A DNA stretch of 64,000 bases, from NCBI GenBank assembly GCA_029204225.1, contig CM055101.1, positions 46,117,906 through 46,181,905 on the forward strand. The letters run 5' to 3'. The notes beneath the pieces are model-generated. The model was given only the letters and a program-made list of their open reading frames with translations. It was not told the DNA's origin and did not search any database. This stretch comes from Diphasiastrum complanatum (taxonomy: Eukaryota > Streptophyta > Lycopodiopsida > Lycopodiales > Lycopodiaceae). The position numbers and the translations under genes were made by a program. Positions 37,019 through 48,328 of this stretch are shown piece by piece (the stretch's first letter is position 1; every line of letters starts with the position of its first letter).

Positions 37019-37600
37019 AAGAGAGGGGGAGAGAGGAGAAATGAGGGAGGTCAGGTCATGTGCTTAAAGCATTATTCTAAAGTAGAAACATAAAAAATAT
37101 AAGCCAATAAACATAACAAGAGTGGTAAAAACTAGAAAGCATTCACATAAGGAGATTAGACATGAAAGCACAGCACGTGAGGATGCTTCAATTGCCAAAT
37201 TGATAAAGTCTCCTCCTGTCTATTAAGCATGAAAATGGAGTACAAGAGGTGTCTTTTTATTCTTGGAGAGGCCCTTGTCCCTGTGCTTCTATTGGCTACT
37301 TCATTGAGAGAAGGATTGAAATCCTAGCCCTTCAAAGAAAACACAACTAAATCTATGGTGCACACTTGAAGAAGCACACTCTACCTACCACCAATTTGAC
37401 TTTGACTAATAATTTAAACTTAATCAACTTAGACTTTGGGCCTTTTTATATTATTTTATTTACATGGCCCAAGTCTACTTTATTCCATGGTACAATATTT
37501 TACATGTGCTCATCTTACGCTCTCAAGATGCCATGGCCCTCACACATAATTTTCTATTTTATCGACCTTATTTATTTATTTATAGAATATATTCACAACA
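37019..37600 (-). repeat. Copia LTR, minus orientation
   Basis: Ends at 37600 in cacaaca, giving TGTTG on the minus strand. agactttgggcc (37427) and ggcccaagtct (37466), then tgctcat and gatgcca-ggccctc, align with 57448-57560. A GA-rich patch lies at 37019-37040. The left boundary is approximate. It abuts the RT relic on its right exactly at the LTR end. Confidence 0.6.
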
Positions 37601-39790
37601 GTTTGTAAAAAATCGTTTGCTACAAGCCTTGCTTTATACTTATTTATTGATCCATCTTGGTTATACCTCAGTCTATCTACCCACTTGCAATCAAGCGATT
37701 TCTTCCCTTGAGAAAGATCAAGAAGCTCCCAAGTATGATTCTCCATGAGAGCATCATACAACTTCTTGATTTACATGCATCTTCATAGCAAGTTGGTTCA
37801 TCAAGCATTGAAGTAAGAATAGTATAGGAAGTGAAAGATTACGTGCCTTCCCTTTGATCACCTTTGCCAATGTAAGTGAGCCTTGATGGCTCGGCCCTTG
37901 TCCTTGTAGATCACGTGAAATTTCAACTTAGATAGATTTATATTTGTCAATAAAGGCCTAAATAGTGTTTGTACTATTTTTGGCAAGTAGATAAATGGAC
38001 GAGGTCGGATTTGGACCCATTCTAACTGGCTAGATTGCATACATTGCATCTAGACTAGAATTTCTAGGTTATTTGATGAAGTACCAAGAAGCTACCTTTT
38101 AAGGCAAGTTTAGGGAAAGTGGACAAATGACATTTTGGAGGCTATAGATAGTTGTACCTACATGGAGAAATTAATGATCAAAGTTTCTTTCTTTGTGGAG
38201 AATTCATCTCTTGTGTTTTTTTGTCCATGTCTTTCATATTTCTCAAGTTATCTTGATTTTTAGTGTGTAGAATGTCAATTTTGTGATTGATCTTGCTTCC
38301 ACACATGTGAAGGACATAGGCTGCTGCTATTGTACGGACAGGGACACTGTACTTTTATGCTTATGATTCGATTTTAGTGATTTATTCTAGCATGCTAAAA
38401 TTCATGGTTTCTATCTTGTAGCTAAATCCAGATGTGCATCCAAATTTGGTCAAGATCTTAGAGATCCATTAAGTATGTTTTGGATTTGATTTTTCACAGT
38501 TAACTTTCTCTTTATGCCTTTGGCATTAAAAAACTCTATCATTTTATTGGAGATATACTCTCCTCCATTATCACATCTTAATACCTTAATCTTGGTATCA
38601 AGTTGATTTTCACCTAGAATTTTGAATTTTACAAATGAATCAAACACCAAACTTTTTGAAGACAAAAGATAAATAAAAGCATATATCAAATGATCATCTA
38701 TAAATGGTACGTAATACTTTGCACCTCCATTGGATGCTTGTGAGAAACTATGCACATCCGAATGTATGATTTCAAGAGGAGTGTTTGCTCTTGTGATAGA
38801 TCTTGAGAACTTATGAGCTTTTGAGAAGCCTCACAAAACCTATACCACACCTTGACAATTTCTTGGGGAGGCCGAGTGCAACCTCCTTTGCACACATTGA
38901 TCCATTGCCTTGAAGTTGTGGTGGCCCAATCAATGTGTGCGACCTCCTTTGCACACATTGATCCATTACCTTAAGTTGCGGTGACCCAACTATTGTGCCA
39001 TTATGATATCTCCACTTGGGTGATCTCCTCCCTTGCCAAGTTGCTTCTTCTTCGAATATTCTGATGCAAAGCGCCCCTTCTTTCCACAAAAGAAGCACCT
39101 TGTACTTGGATTTGTCCTTCTTGCCTTTTCCCTTTGAGCTTGATGGTAGACCCTCCTCCTTGGCCTCCTCTTTCTTCCATTGGTCTTTTTCTTGCCTTTG
39201 AATGAGAAGTTGGCTTTCTCATTTCCATCCTGCAATGGTAAGGAGATCATCCTAGCCTTTGTATGCAACATCCTACACTCTTCAGCTACTAGCAAACTAT
39301 GGAGCTTAGCAATTGATGGCAAAGTGTCTTGGATGGCAAAACTTTGGACTAGATTTGTGAATTCATCACCTAGGCCATTTAGGATCACTTGTACTTGCTC
39401 ATTATCTAGAATCTTCTATCGAGGCTAGTTCTTTGTTGAGAGACTTGATCCTAAGTTTCTCATGCTTTGCAAGATCTGGTTTTTAATTATGAGAACTCTA
39501 GAAGTGTTATTGGATTCATAAATTAATTTTAGTGAATCTCATGCTTCTTTGGCTGATGTACAAGAAGATACCTCCTTCAAGAGGTGCTAACATTCATTTT
39601 GATGCAATGAAGTGCTAACCTAGCCTTCTTTCTATATTTGACCAATTCTTGTCTTCCAAGAGGCTCATCCTCTTCTTCAAGGGCTAAGTCAAGGATCTTG
39701 GAGTACTGATAGTAGCTCCATTTGTTCGAAGATTTCTGTGAAGATTCTTCTAACAGATTCCAGCCATTATAAGTGTGCAAGAAATATCAA
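37601..39790 (-). pseudogene. Ty1/copia relic: gag, integrase part, RT start
   Basis: Read right to left: gag UBN2-type region (KARLALHCIKMNVSTS, DSLKLIYESNNTSRVL, 39680-39470), then ILNGLGDEFTNLVQSFAIQD (39385-39320) and a degraded zinc knuckle CFFCGKKGRFASEY (His and last Cys replaced) near 39090. Then the integrase core KYYVPFIDD and VLRCDNGGEYISNKM (38720-38540). Last, the RT start MENHTWELLDLSQGKKSLDC, WVDRLRYNQDGSINKYKARL (37745-37620), ending where the LTR begins. Two copies of a ~60-bp segment around 38860-38960 (cctcctttgcacacattgatcc) interrupt the middle. Protease and the rest of pol are lost. Confidence 0.88.
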
Positions 39791-39949
39791 GAAGTGGAAT
39801 CGAGCCACCAAGCACTAATACTAAAGAAGTCAACAAGTAGCGGACGAGCCAATGAGCATAAACAAAGGCCAGTGCATCACAACCATATTTTACAGCAATG
39901 GGAATAAAAACATGGCCGAGTCAGCAAAAGAATCAAATCTACCAAAATG

Positions 39950-40400
39950 TAATGTCAAACACCCATAGAAGGTGCATTGTACTCGTAAGCCTATGGTGCA
40001 AAAATTAGAGATAGATCTACTCTCAAATGGGCCCAAGGTGAAAAGGGACCCAAGTAGTTAAAATGCAATTTGGTTTTTGAAAACCTTGTAAAGTCAAGTT
40101 GTTATGGCACATGGTTTTGGGTGAAACAAAAATCCTAACCCTAGGAATGTCTATATAAGGGCATGTGACACCATTTTTTGAGCACCTTTTTCATTTAAAG
40201 AGAATAGAGTTGAGAAAGAGAGAGAGTATCTCCTCCTTCCTATCATTTGTTTGCTTGAGGTCTTTCTTTTTTGTGGTGGACAGGTTGTGATCCTTTAGCT
40301 CCTTCATCTAGCACTAGGTTGGTGGGGTGTGTTTCGGTTTTGTCGCTGCTTGGTCCATCCATGTATGTTTTCAATCCTTCCTAAAGGGTCGGATGCATTT
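39950..40400 (+). repeat. LTR-like sequence with TATA box
   Basis: tctatataagggc at 40147-40159 is a strong TATA, followed about 55 bp later by a GA-rich leader (gagttgagaaagagagagag). This promoter-plus-purine pattern matches the LTRs elsewhere in the window. No partner LTR or clear ends are seen. Confidence 0.35.
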
Positions 40401-40479
40401 TGAGCAAGGTGCCCAATGGTATTCAGACATCTCCTCTCAATAGATCGACCAAGATAGTTGTATGGTCCTTTTCCATCTC

Positions 40480-40990
40480 CTTGCTATGGAAAGAGATTTC
40501 ATACCAGAATGCTCATGTGCATTCTGTTCGATCTCACGGATGAACTGGTCTGGATGAATAAATACATCGTGGATGCCTTAGGTTCACCTACCACACTCAT
40601 TAGGTGCACCAGGGCAAAAACCTCTCTTTGTTTTTCCATTCTCATTGGACACGTTAGATATGGGTGTCCGTAACCACAATTACGACAAAGTGCTACAAAG
40701 TTGTCTTGTGGCTTGTTAGGGCACTCGACAATTCTATGATTCTCTCCACATTTATAACATTTAATGAGAGCTCTAAATCTAGTACCACGAAGCAAGTTCA
40801 CTTAGATAATTATTAACTCATCGTTTGTTTCATCTATAAAATGCATTGGGACAGAGTCCAATGCTTCTTCCTCGGGATAATAGGGTTCATCAGTCACTTT
40901 GACCATATTCAACTGTTGAGCAACTGGTTGCGGGTTTCTTAGTACTAATCCTTGGGTTCTAGGGAGAATGGGAAGCAATGTCAATCTAGA
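40480..40990 (-). pseudogene. Ty3/gypsy gag fragment with two zinc knuckles
   Basis: On the minus strand an acidic segment (EPYYPEEEALDSVPMHFIDE, 40900-40830) ends at a TAA, followed by RALIKCYKCGENHRIVEC and ALCRNCGYGHPYLTCPMR. Both knuckles have the 13-residue CX2CX3HX4C spacing, the same variant as the + strand Ty3 at 31.3 kb, so the two are probably one lineage. Sequence beyond about 40500 is no longer readable as protease. Confidence 0.75.
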
Positions 40991-41199
40991 TGGCAGTTGG
41001 GGTAAGGCACCTTGTCATTGTGCCAATGGGGTGAGATTTGGTGTTGGGTGTGCAGCTTGATTCCGTATATTTGTTAGAAGATTTTGGTGAAGATTCTTCT
41101 AACGGATGATTCTGGTAAAGATTATTCCAACGGATTAGAGGATGTTCATCTGAGGTATGAGGGAACTGTATCACTCAATTCAAATATGGAGGAATCAAA

Positions 41200-42070
41200 A
41201 CTCAGAAAGAGGATTTTCCCATTGCTCCATTGACAACACATTCAAAAGTTAAAGAGAGTACAAAAATTCTGTCAAATGAGCTAGTAGGGAAGGGTATTTT
41301 CTCCTCACCGAGTTGGTATGAAGAAAGTTCAACCTTTGATCTTATAACAAATACCGAAAGTGCCCAACGAATATTCCCTTTTGCAATCAATTCATCTTCT
41401 TTCTTGATCAAACAAAAGCATCACCACCAAACTCCACCTTGAATCCCTTATCAAAAAATTGACTCACAATAAGAAGATTCTTAGTAATGGAAGGAATGAA
41501 CAAAACATCTCTCAAATTCACATTCCTAGAAGTAGAAAGGGAAATAGGAATCGCGCCAATCCCTTTGATTGCACACTCACCATCATTGGCCATGTAGATC
41601 ACCTTCTTGTCACCTTCAAATGTCATCAGAGATGAGTAATATTCTTTACGGTATGTCATATGTATTTGCCCCTTTGCCCTTGAGTTTTCCTTTAATGAAC
41701 ATAGCCTCCTCTCCATCAACTTGAGATGTAGTAGATGCACTTCCTCTTGGTTGAAGCCTAAACTTCTCATTCACCAATATCTCTTGCAAATCCACCATAC
41801 TTGGCAAAGTATTTTGAATAGCAAAACTTTGGACAAGATTAGCATGATCATCCAACAAGCCATTAAGAACAAGAACAAGTTCTATCTCCTTAATGCTTTC
41901 ATCAATACATGCTAGCTCATCATTGAATGCTTTAACCCTCAAAACAAAAGCATGAACACTTTCATCCTTCTTTTGCATACAAGAAAATATTTGTCTTCTT
42001 AGATTTAGAACTCTAGATGTAGACTTAGATTCATAAAGCTTCTTTAAAGAATCCCAAGCCTTTTACTTGG
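41200..42070 (-). pseudogene. Ty1/copia relic: gag and protease
   Basis: Minus strand 41978-41650 reads VHAFVLRVKAFNDELACIDE, LVLNGLLDDHANLVQSFAIQ and EAMFIKGKLKGKG, a copia gag C-terminus. The frame then changes and 41680-41200 reads QIHMTYRKEYYSSLMTFEGD, IYMANDGECAIKGIGAIPIS, LRDVLFIPSITKNLLIVSQF, the protease/GAG-pre-integrase region; the usual zinc knuckle between the two is deleted. The gag block LVQSFAIQ[DN]TLPS is nearly identical to that at 39.3 kb, so the two relics belong to related elements. Confidence 0.85.
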
Positions 42071-42478
42071 TGTACTTTCAAAGTCTATGCTAAAACTAGT
42101 TGAAGAGAGAGTGTGAGAAATTGTCAACTAATTAAGATTTATCAATGTTTTGTTCAAATGACAATTTTGGCCAATATGCATTTATGACTTAGAGATAAAC
42201 TTTATACAATTTTTTAGGCCTAAGTTTATTTGAATTACCACTTTTGAAAAGTGTGGGAAAAGCAGGTAGGTCAGTTTGAACCAATTCAAATTTGAATATT
42301 TAGATGTATTGAATCTAGTCTATTGGTAGAATAGATCTAGAACTTTCTAAATGTTGATAAGCTTGCATAAGCACATCCAAATAGGTCAAGGACCTGTTAT
42401 ATATAGCGTACAAGCGTGAAAAGAGGGCATACACACACACACACACACATATCTATATATATATTTAAGCTTATGTAT

Positions 42479-42640
42479 AGTTTTGCGCATGTGTATGGGT
42501 GCACCCATGCATCCTCCTCCCCTCACCCATGCATGAGCTTTTTCTAACTAAAAGACTTGGGGAGGATGATGCATGTATGGGGAAAAGGATACATGGCCCT
42601 CCTCCCCATGCATGCATCTAAGGGGCCCACTCCAAATTCA
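42479..42640 (+). repeat. Direct repeat copy 1 (TGCACCCATGCATCC family)
   Basis: gcgcatgtgtatgggtgcac, cccatgcatcctcctcccct, ttctaactaaaa and ggaggatgatgcatgtatgg occur here and again, in order, at 42877-43010. The unit contains internal palindromes (gggtgcaccc, atgcat). Confidence 0.85.
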
Positions 42641-42870
42641 AATTATCCTTTACCAGCACACATAGTGTTTTGAAGTGCATGTACATACTTTCATGGTGAA
42701 AGGTGTTAAACAAATGAGACTTTCATTATCAAAAATTTGAAGGGTGCTTTAAGGATTTTTTTAATTATCAAACTTTCCACTGGAAAGGTTGAAATGAAAA
42801 TGCATTTCTATGAAGATCGGCCTCCATTGCCCGTCAATGACAGACACTCTTTACTAGTATATATATAACT

Positions 42871-43040
42871 ATTTGTGCGCATGTGTATGGGTGCACCCAT
42901 GCATCCCCCTCTCCTCACCCATGCATACCACTTTCTTAACTAAAAATGATAGGGAGGGGGATGCATGTATGGGGAAAATGCATATCCCCATACATTTGCA
43001 CATTATGTGCATTGAGGGGTGGGCCCCAAAAAGATTCCCC
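42871..43040 (+). repeat. Direct repeat copy 2 (TGCACCCATGCATCC family)
   Basis: The second copy is about 395 bp from the first. The right halves diverge: copy 1 goes to ctccccatgcatgcatctaagggg, copy 2 to tccccatacatttgcacattatg and then gaggggtgggcccc. Confidence 0.85.
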
Positions 43041-43497
43041 ACCCTCTCCCTCCCACCCACTAAATTCAAATATCTATCTCTAAATTCAAATATTTGAAGT
43101 TTGAAGTTAAGGTTTTATTTTCTTCACACACTCCAAGGTGCTTTAAACTTTAGCCAATAATCTTTATTACATGGCTTTCTTATTTATTTTGAATTATCAA
43201 AGTTTTACCCATAAATCATGAACAAAAAAAAACTCTCTTGATTACCTTAAACTGCTTTTTTATTTTTCAATCCCCCAAATCCCTATCTTGGCCCCTTTTC
43301 AGGAATGTTTACCCACAAGCCCAAACACACCAGATTTAACTCCTAATTCGTTATCGACAATCTTTTATCCATGGGCCAAAAAATGCACAATTGAAACAAA
43401 AGGAGGGGGATGGGGTGAGGGGAGCAAAAGAGACAATAAAAGAGAAAAATTGGGGGGGGAGGGGGGATTTGGAACACACGTGCGTGTGTGTGCATAC

Positions 43498-43499
<2 letters not shown>

Positions 43500-43547
<48 letters not shown>

Positions 43548-43587
43548 TGTGTGTGTGCTTTATCTCGACACATGGAATGCGTGTGCG

Positions 43588-43619
<32 letters not shown>
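43500..43619. repeat. (GT)n spacer (CA)n, self-complementary microsatellite
   Basis: GT repeats at 43500-43557, about 30 bp of unique spacer with gcgtgtgcgcacgc, then CA repeats to 43619. The two arms can pair as a hairpin, and the alternating purine-pyrimidine could adopt Z-DNA. Confidence 0.9.
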
Positions 43620-43665
43620 TCTATATAGTATAAAACTATTTTAGAGAGAGTGTGTGTGTTTTGCC

Positions 43666-43732
43666 GTAAAAAATGTCACGCTATGCCACCAAAAATGTCA
43701 CGCTTTGCTCGCAAAAAATGTCACCAATTTGC
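43666..43732 (+). repeat. Three ~22-bp tandem units with aaaaatgtcac
   Basis: aaaaaatgtcacgctatgcc, aaaaatgtcacgctttgctc and aaaaaatgtcaccaatttgc follow one another. The next sequence has further aaaaaatg starts without the rest. Confidence 0.85.
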
Positions 43733-43779
43733 AAAGAGAGAAGTTAAAAAATGTTTGTAAAAAAATGTATATAGATTCT

Positions 43780-44090
<311 letters not shown>

Positions 44091-44255
44091 TTTACAGCTT
44101 CTATGTTTTGTAGAAGCTAGATTTCTACATTGTTAATGGTGCTAGATTTGCTTTCTTTAGTAACCAAAGATCAAAGAGAATGTTGCTGAACTTACTGATG
44201 AGCTGATTCTAAATCATATGGATCCTACAAGGTTTGGAGTTCGGAATATTCACCA

Positions 44256-45640
44256 ATGACAAAGAAGCAAGCTAAGCAACATTATAACACGGTTTTGAAA
44301 TGGATGAATAGATCACGAGATGCAGTTTCTACAGTTGATTCAAAAGAAGTACCATCTTTATTGGATAAAGGTAAAGGGAAGATCAAAGATGACTCTTCAA
44401 GTCAAAATTCTAGGAAGTCTTCACCTTCTAGAAAGTCATCACCTTCTAGGAAGTCATCACCTCTTCGGACGATTCCTATGAAGAAAGCTAAATGTAAATC
44501 AAAGGTTAATCCCTTTGAACAAGAACAGTCAGATGAAGTCCAATATGACATGCCAGATCATTTCAAATGCTCTACTTTGGATGATGTTGTTATTATGTTA
44601 CCAAGAGCTCATTGTGAACCTGAAGAACAAGTCCCATTAACACAAGAAGTTTATGATGGGCCGACTAGGACAGCCTATGAATCTTGCTAAACCATGAGAG
44701 GCTGATAAGATTGTTCAAGTTGGAACACAACTTACCTCAGATCAGTTTCAAACGTTGAAAAAGTTGTTGATTAATTATCAAGATTGTTTTGCTTGGACAT
44801 ACAAGGATTTGAAAGGAATTCCTACATCAATAATTGAGCATACCATTCCCTTGATACTTGATGCAGTACCAAAAATGACATTTTATTTTTGTAATCCGAA
44901 TGTCACAGATTTTATCAAAAAGGAGTTACAAAGGTTACTAGAAGTAGATTTTATTTACAAAATTGAGCATACTGAGTGGGTTTTGCCAATTATTGTCGTT
45001 CCTAAGAAAAATGAGAAGATGAGAATTTGTGTGAACCTAAAAGCTTTGAATGAAGTGACGGCAAAGATCACTTTCTATTACCATTGACAGAATCATATTG
45101 GATCGCCTTGCTAGAGTGGAAGCGTATAGTTTTTGGAATGGATTCAGTGGTTATAATAAAGTTAAAATCGAACTTGCAGATGGACATCAAATAGCTTTTG
45201 CAACAAAATGGAGAAGATGTGCTAATAAAGTTATGCCATTTGGACTATGCAATGCAGTTCATTTCAGCGGGTTATGCAGTTCTCTTGTAAGGAGTATTTG
45301 CAAAAATTTCTTGATATCTATTTGGATGATCTTGGAGTCCATAGCGTTGATACAGACCACCTGAATTGTTTAGAAAAAGTATTTGAACATTGTCGCAAGT
45401 ACCAGATTTCTTTAGATCTAGAAAAGTGTCAGATCTGGGTTACTCATGGAGTTGTTCTTGGACATGTGATATCAAGACATGGAATTGCTACAGACTATTC
45501 CAAAATCAAGGTTATTGTGGAGTTACCTCCACCAAGAACAATTTTATGGGCTCTAAAAGGCAAGCGGATTGTTCAAGAGCATTTTGATTTGATGGCTTCT
45601 ATTCCGCTAGAAGGCAATGGACATAGAACATGATGCTCTC
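44256..45640 (+). pseudogene. Ty3/gypsy relic: pre-RT linker and reverse transcriptase
   Basis: 44256-44690 is an open Ser/Lys-rich linker with three tandem 18-bp units near 44413-44465 (SRKSSP repeated). A stop at 44688 is followed by LLINYQDCFAWTYKDLKGIP, FIKKELQRLLEVDFIYKIEH, VLPIIVVPKKNEKMRICVN and, after frame changes near 45087 and 45250, FWNGFSGYNKVKIELADGHQ, NKVMPFGLCNA and IYLDDLGVHS, then WVTHGVVLGHVISRHGIAT. The YxDD is intact, but at least two frameshifts break the domain. The wording closely parallels the element at 33.3 kb (DLGxHS, IWVxHGxVLG), so they share a lineage. RNase H and integrase are missing. Confidence 0.9.
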
Positions 45641-48039
45641 ATGAATAACAACACTAAGTCTTAAAGGTCTTATTTCTTAGAGGTCAGGTTTGAATCCCCT
45701 CTTTGATTCAAAAAAGCAATCAATAGGCCCACATAGACAATAGCACAAATATTGCTCATGTTTGTAACACTTTTTATTTAGATTTTTAAATGATGATCAT
45801 TTTAGAGAGGTGACATAGTGATCAAACTACTTGTTTGGTTTTAGGTTTGTCACTTTGGCCAAGGATTGCTTGATGTCATGCCATAACAACACTCAAATTC
45901 CAAGCATGTGAAGACGGATGGAACCTTAATTTAGTGAATTTATTATGACCCATTTTTTGTGTCTTGTCTCTAAATGTCGATTTAAATACTAAATTTTAGC
46001 ACTTGGAAGTCATTAATATGATATTTTCCATTAATATCTCTACTGGCATAACTTGCCATGTTGCAAGAGTCAATAAGCTTAGTAAAGATAACCATATTAT
46101 AAAGCTTCCAACATTTTTGGATCTCAAAGGTTATGATAAATTTTGGTTGACAATGCATTAAAAGTAAAAGTTTTATTAATAGAGTCCAAAAAACAAAACT
46201 TTAAGATAAGAGTTACACATGTGCATCAAATAATGTAGATAAGGTGCATTGTTTTGTTGCATGACATTTTAATGCATCTCATGCATTAAAGACGGAAATA
46301 ATTTCTATACATACAAGCATCCATGAATCCACATTTTGTAATTTATTGTTTCTCTTGGTTCTTGCTATGGAAAGTAAGCCACTTGCAGAAGCACATGATG
46401 TCATTGTTGCAAGGCATGATTTTAAGTTGGTGTCAAAATAAATAAAGAGAAGTAAGTTGGAGTCAATTGTAATACATTTTCCTATTGAATGACTAGTTTG
46501 ATTTTGTGTTGGCCTACAAAAAAAAAAGCATAGGATAACTTTTAAAATAACTAACCAAGAGCTTCTAGTAAGTTCTTGATGAAGTGTAAATAAATATACA
46601 ATCAAGACTAGCATTTTGAGTTGGGTAAATTTTCTAGTGCATCAACACGTGATGGCAAGCTCGAACTCCACCACCTGCATCCATTGATATCTTATAACCT
46701 TAAATTCCTTGTTTAGACTCAACCTACTATCTGATATACAATGTATATCCATATGAATCAATCCCAATAACAAACATATGCAAGACATTTTTGTAAGATT
46801 TTTCTGGTTAAAAACCATGACTTAATCATGCACACATGGTTATACAACATAAGAAGTATTTTGACCTAAAAGAATAAGCTCAACCATACGAGACGCATCA
46901 CCTTTTTGAGAGAATTAATAGCTTACCACTATTGCAACGAAGTTGAAAACCATGACTTAGTGGTACTATTTGAACATGGATTCTAGTTTGGAAACACTCA
47001 AGCTCACTATGGTCATAGAACTATATGCTTTCATGATCAATAATCTTGAACATATACACTGTTGAAACTCTATATTGTGTTTTTACATCGTCATTTTATT
47101 TTGATGGACCTTCCAAAAGGACATAAGAGATGTACCAATCCACTAATTCAAAATTGTAAGTATAAGGTCTAACTACTTACAAGTACATGGATAATGAAAT
47201 TTCCAAATTTGTATATGAGACAAAGGATATCTTGTGATGTTAGTCCTGAAAGATATTAATCATGTACAATACCATGTAACATCTCCATGCATCACTTGGA
47301 TAGTGCTACAAAAAACTAAGATGCTTATATCAAGTACAAAATATGATGCTCTGATTGTTAAGAAAAAAAAACTTGACAGCTCGTATGTAAAAACTTGCAC
47401 ATATCTCATTATCAAGATATTCGGTAATGGTTAGCATTAAATTCATGTTAAGCTATTCACACTCCATATAACCTAATATGGTCTCTTTGAGGTTATATGC
47501 ACTTTGGGTGCATTGATATGATGTGCAAGAAGAGCTTCATGTTTATCTCAATCATGAATGATGTATCGTTGTGCTTCCTATGTAGCATGCATATGATCTA
47601 CAATGCATGTTTATGTTAAGCTCTCAATCAAAGGCTTTAACTACATAGGTTGTCATAGGGGGTATTGACCACCAAGCATGCCAATATGCTTTTTCAAAAT
47701 GGCGATGGATGTGATCTTATTAATCGAAGTCCGTGAAGCTTATCAATACATTATGATGTACCACAATAAAAAAAAATGTGGGTTGTTAACATTTCTATCT
47801 AATTATTTGCATTTCAAATGGAATTCTTGACACTTATCATTGTTTCTTTAGACTCACTTGACATCCATGCAAAATTTGATAAATAAAAGCAATGAAAACA
47901 TCAAAACACACTACATTTTGTCGGAAGGAAAGGTCTTTTGATAGTTTCTAATTTATTCTGTTGCCACTAGAAGATTGAGGGACATGAAGGTCACCATGCT
48001 TGTCCAATGCTCTCCAATGATGGGGACTTTTTAGTACTA

Positions 48040-48042
<3 letters not shown>
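45641..48042. other. No recognisable gene
   Basis: 2.4 kb of AT-rich sequence with only short open frames. A B-box-like caggtttgaatcccc at 45684-45698 hints at an old tRNA-derived fragment, but no A box is convincing. Confidence 0.45.
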
Positions 48043-48106
<64 letters not shown>

Positions 48107-48109
48107 ACA
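48043..48109. repeat. Compound (TC)n(AC)n microsatellite
   Basis: TC to 48082, then AC to 48109: the third compound array of this type in the window. Confidence 0.96.
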
Positions 48110-48276
48110 TAAACTCCAATGTGATGATGGTTCATGCACCTCAAATTTATTCATTTCTATGTTGCTTGGATTATATCGATTAGCAAGTCTCCAAGAGTTA
48201 AAGAGAGACTACATTTCCCTTAATTACCTCAAATTATACTTCATTTCCATATATCATTCAGTATATACTCATACGG

Positions 48277-48278
<2 letters not shown>

Positions 48279-48326
<48 letters not shown>
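48279..48326. repeat. (TC)n microsatellite
   Basis: A perfect 48-bp TC run about 1.5 kb upstream of the glycosyltransferase start. Confidence 0.96.

Positions 48327-48328
<2 letters not shown>

Noticed and set aside
42400-43060. CRISPR-like spaced direct repeats
   Set aside because: Only two long, diverged copies with a 395-bp period in a plant genome; no array architecture.
45640-45720. tRNA-derived fragment with B-box-like caggtttgaatcccc
   Set aside because: Only the B box resembles a tRNA; no acceptor stem pairing and no A box at the right distance.
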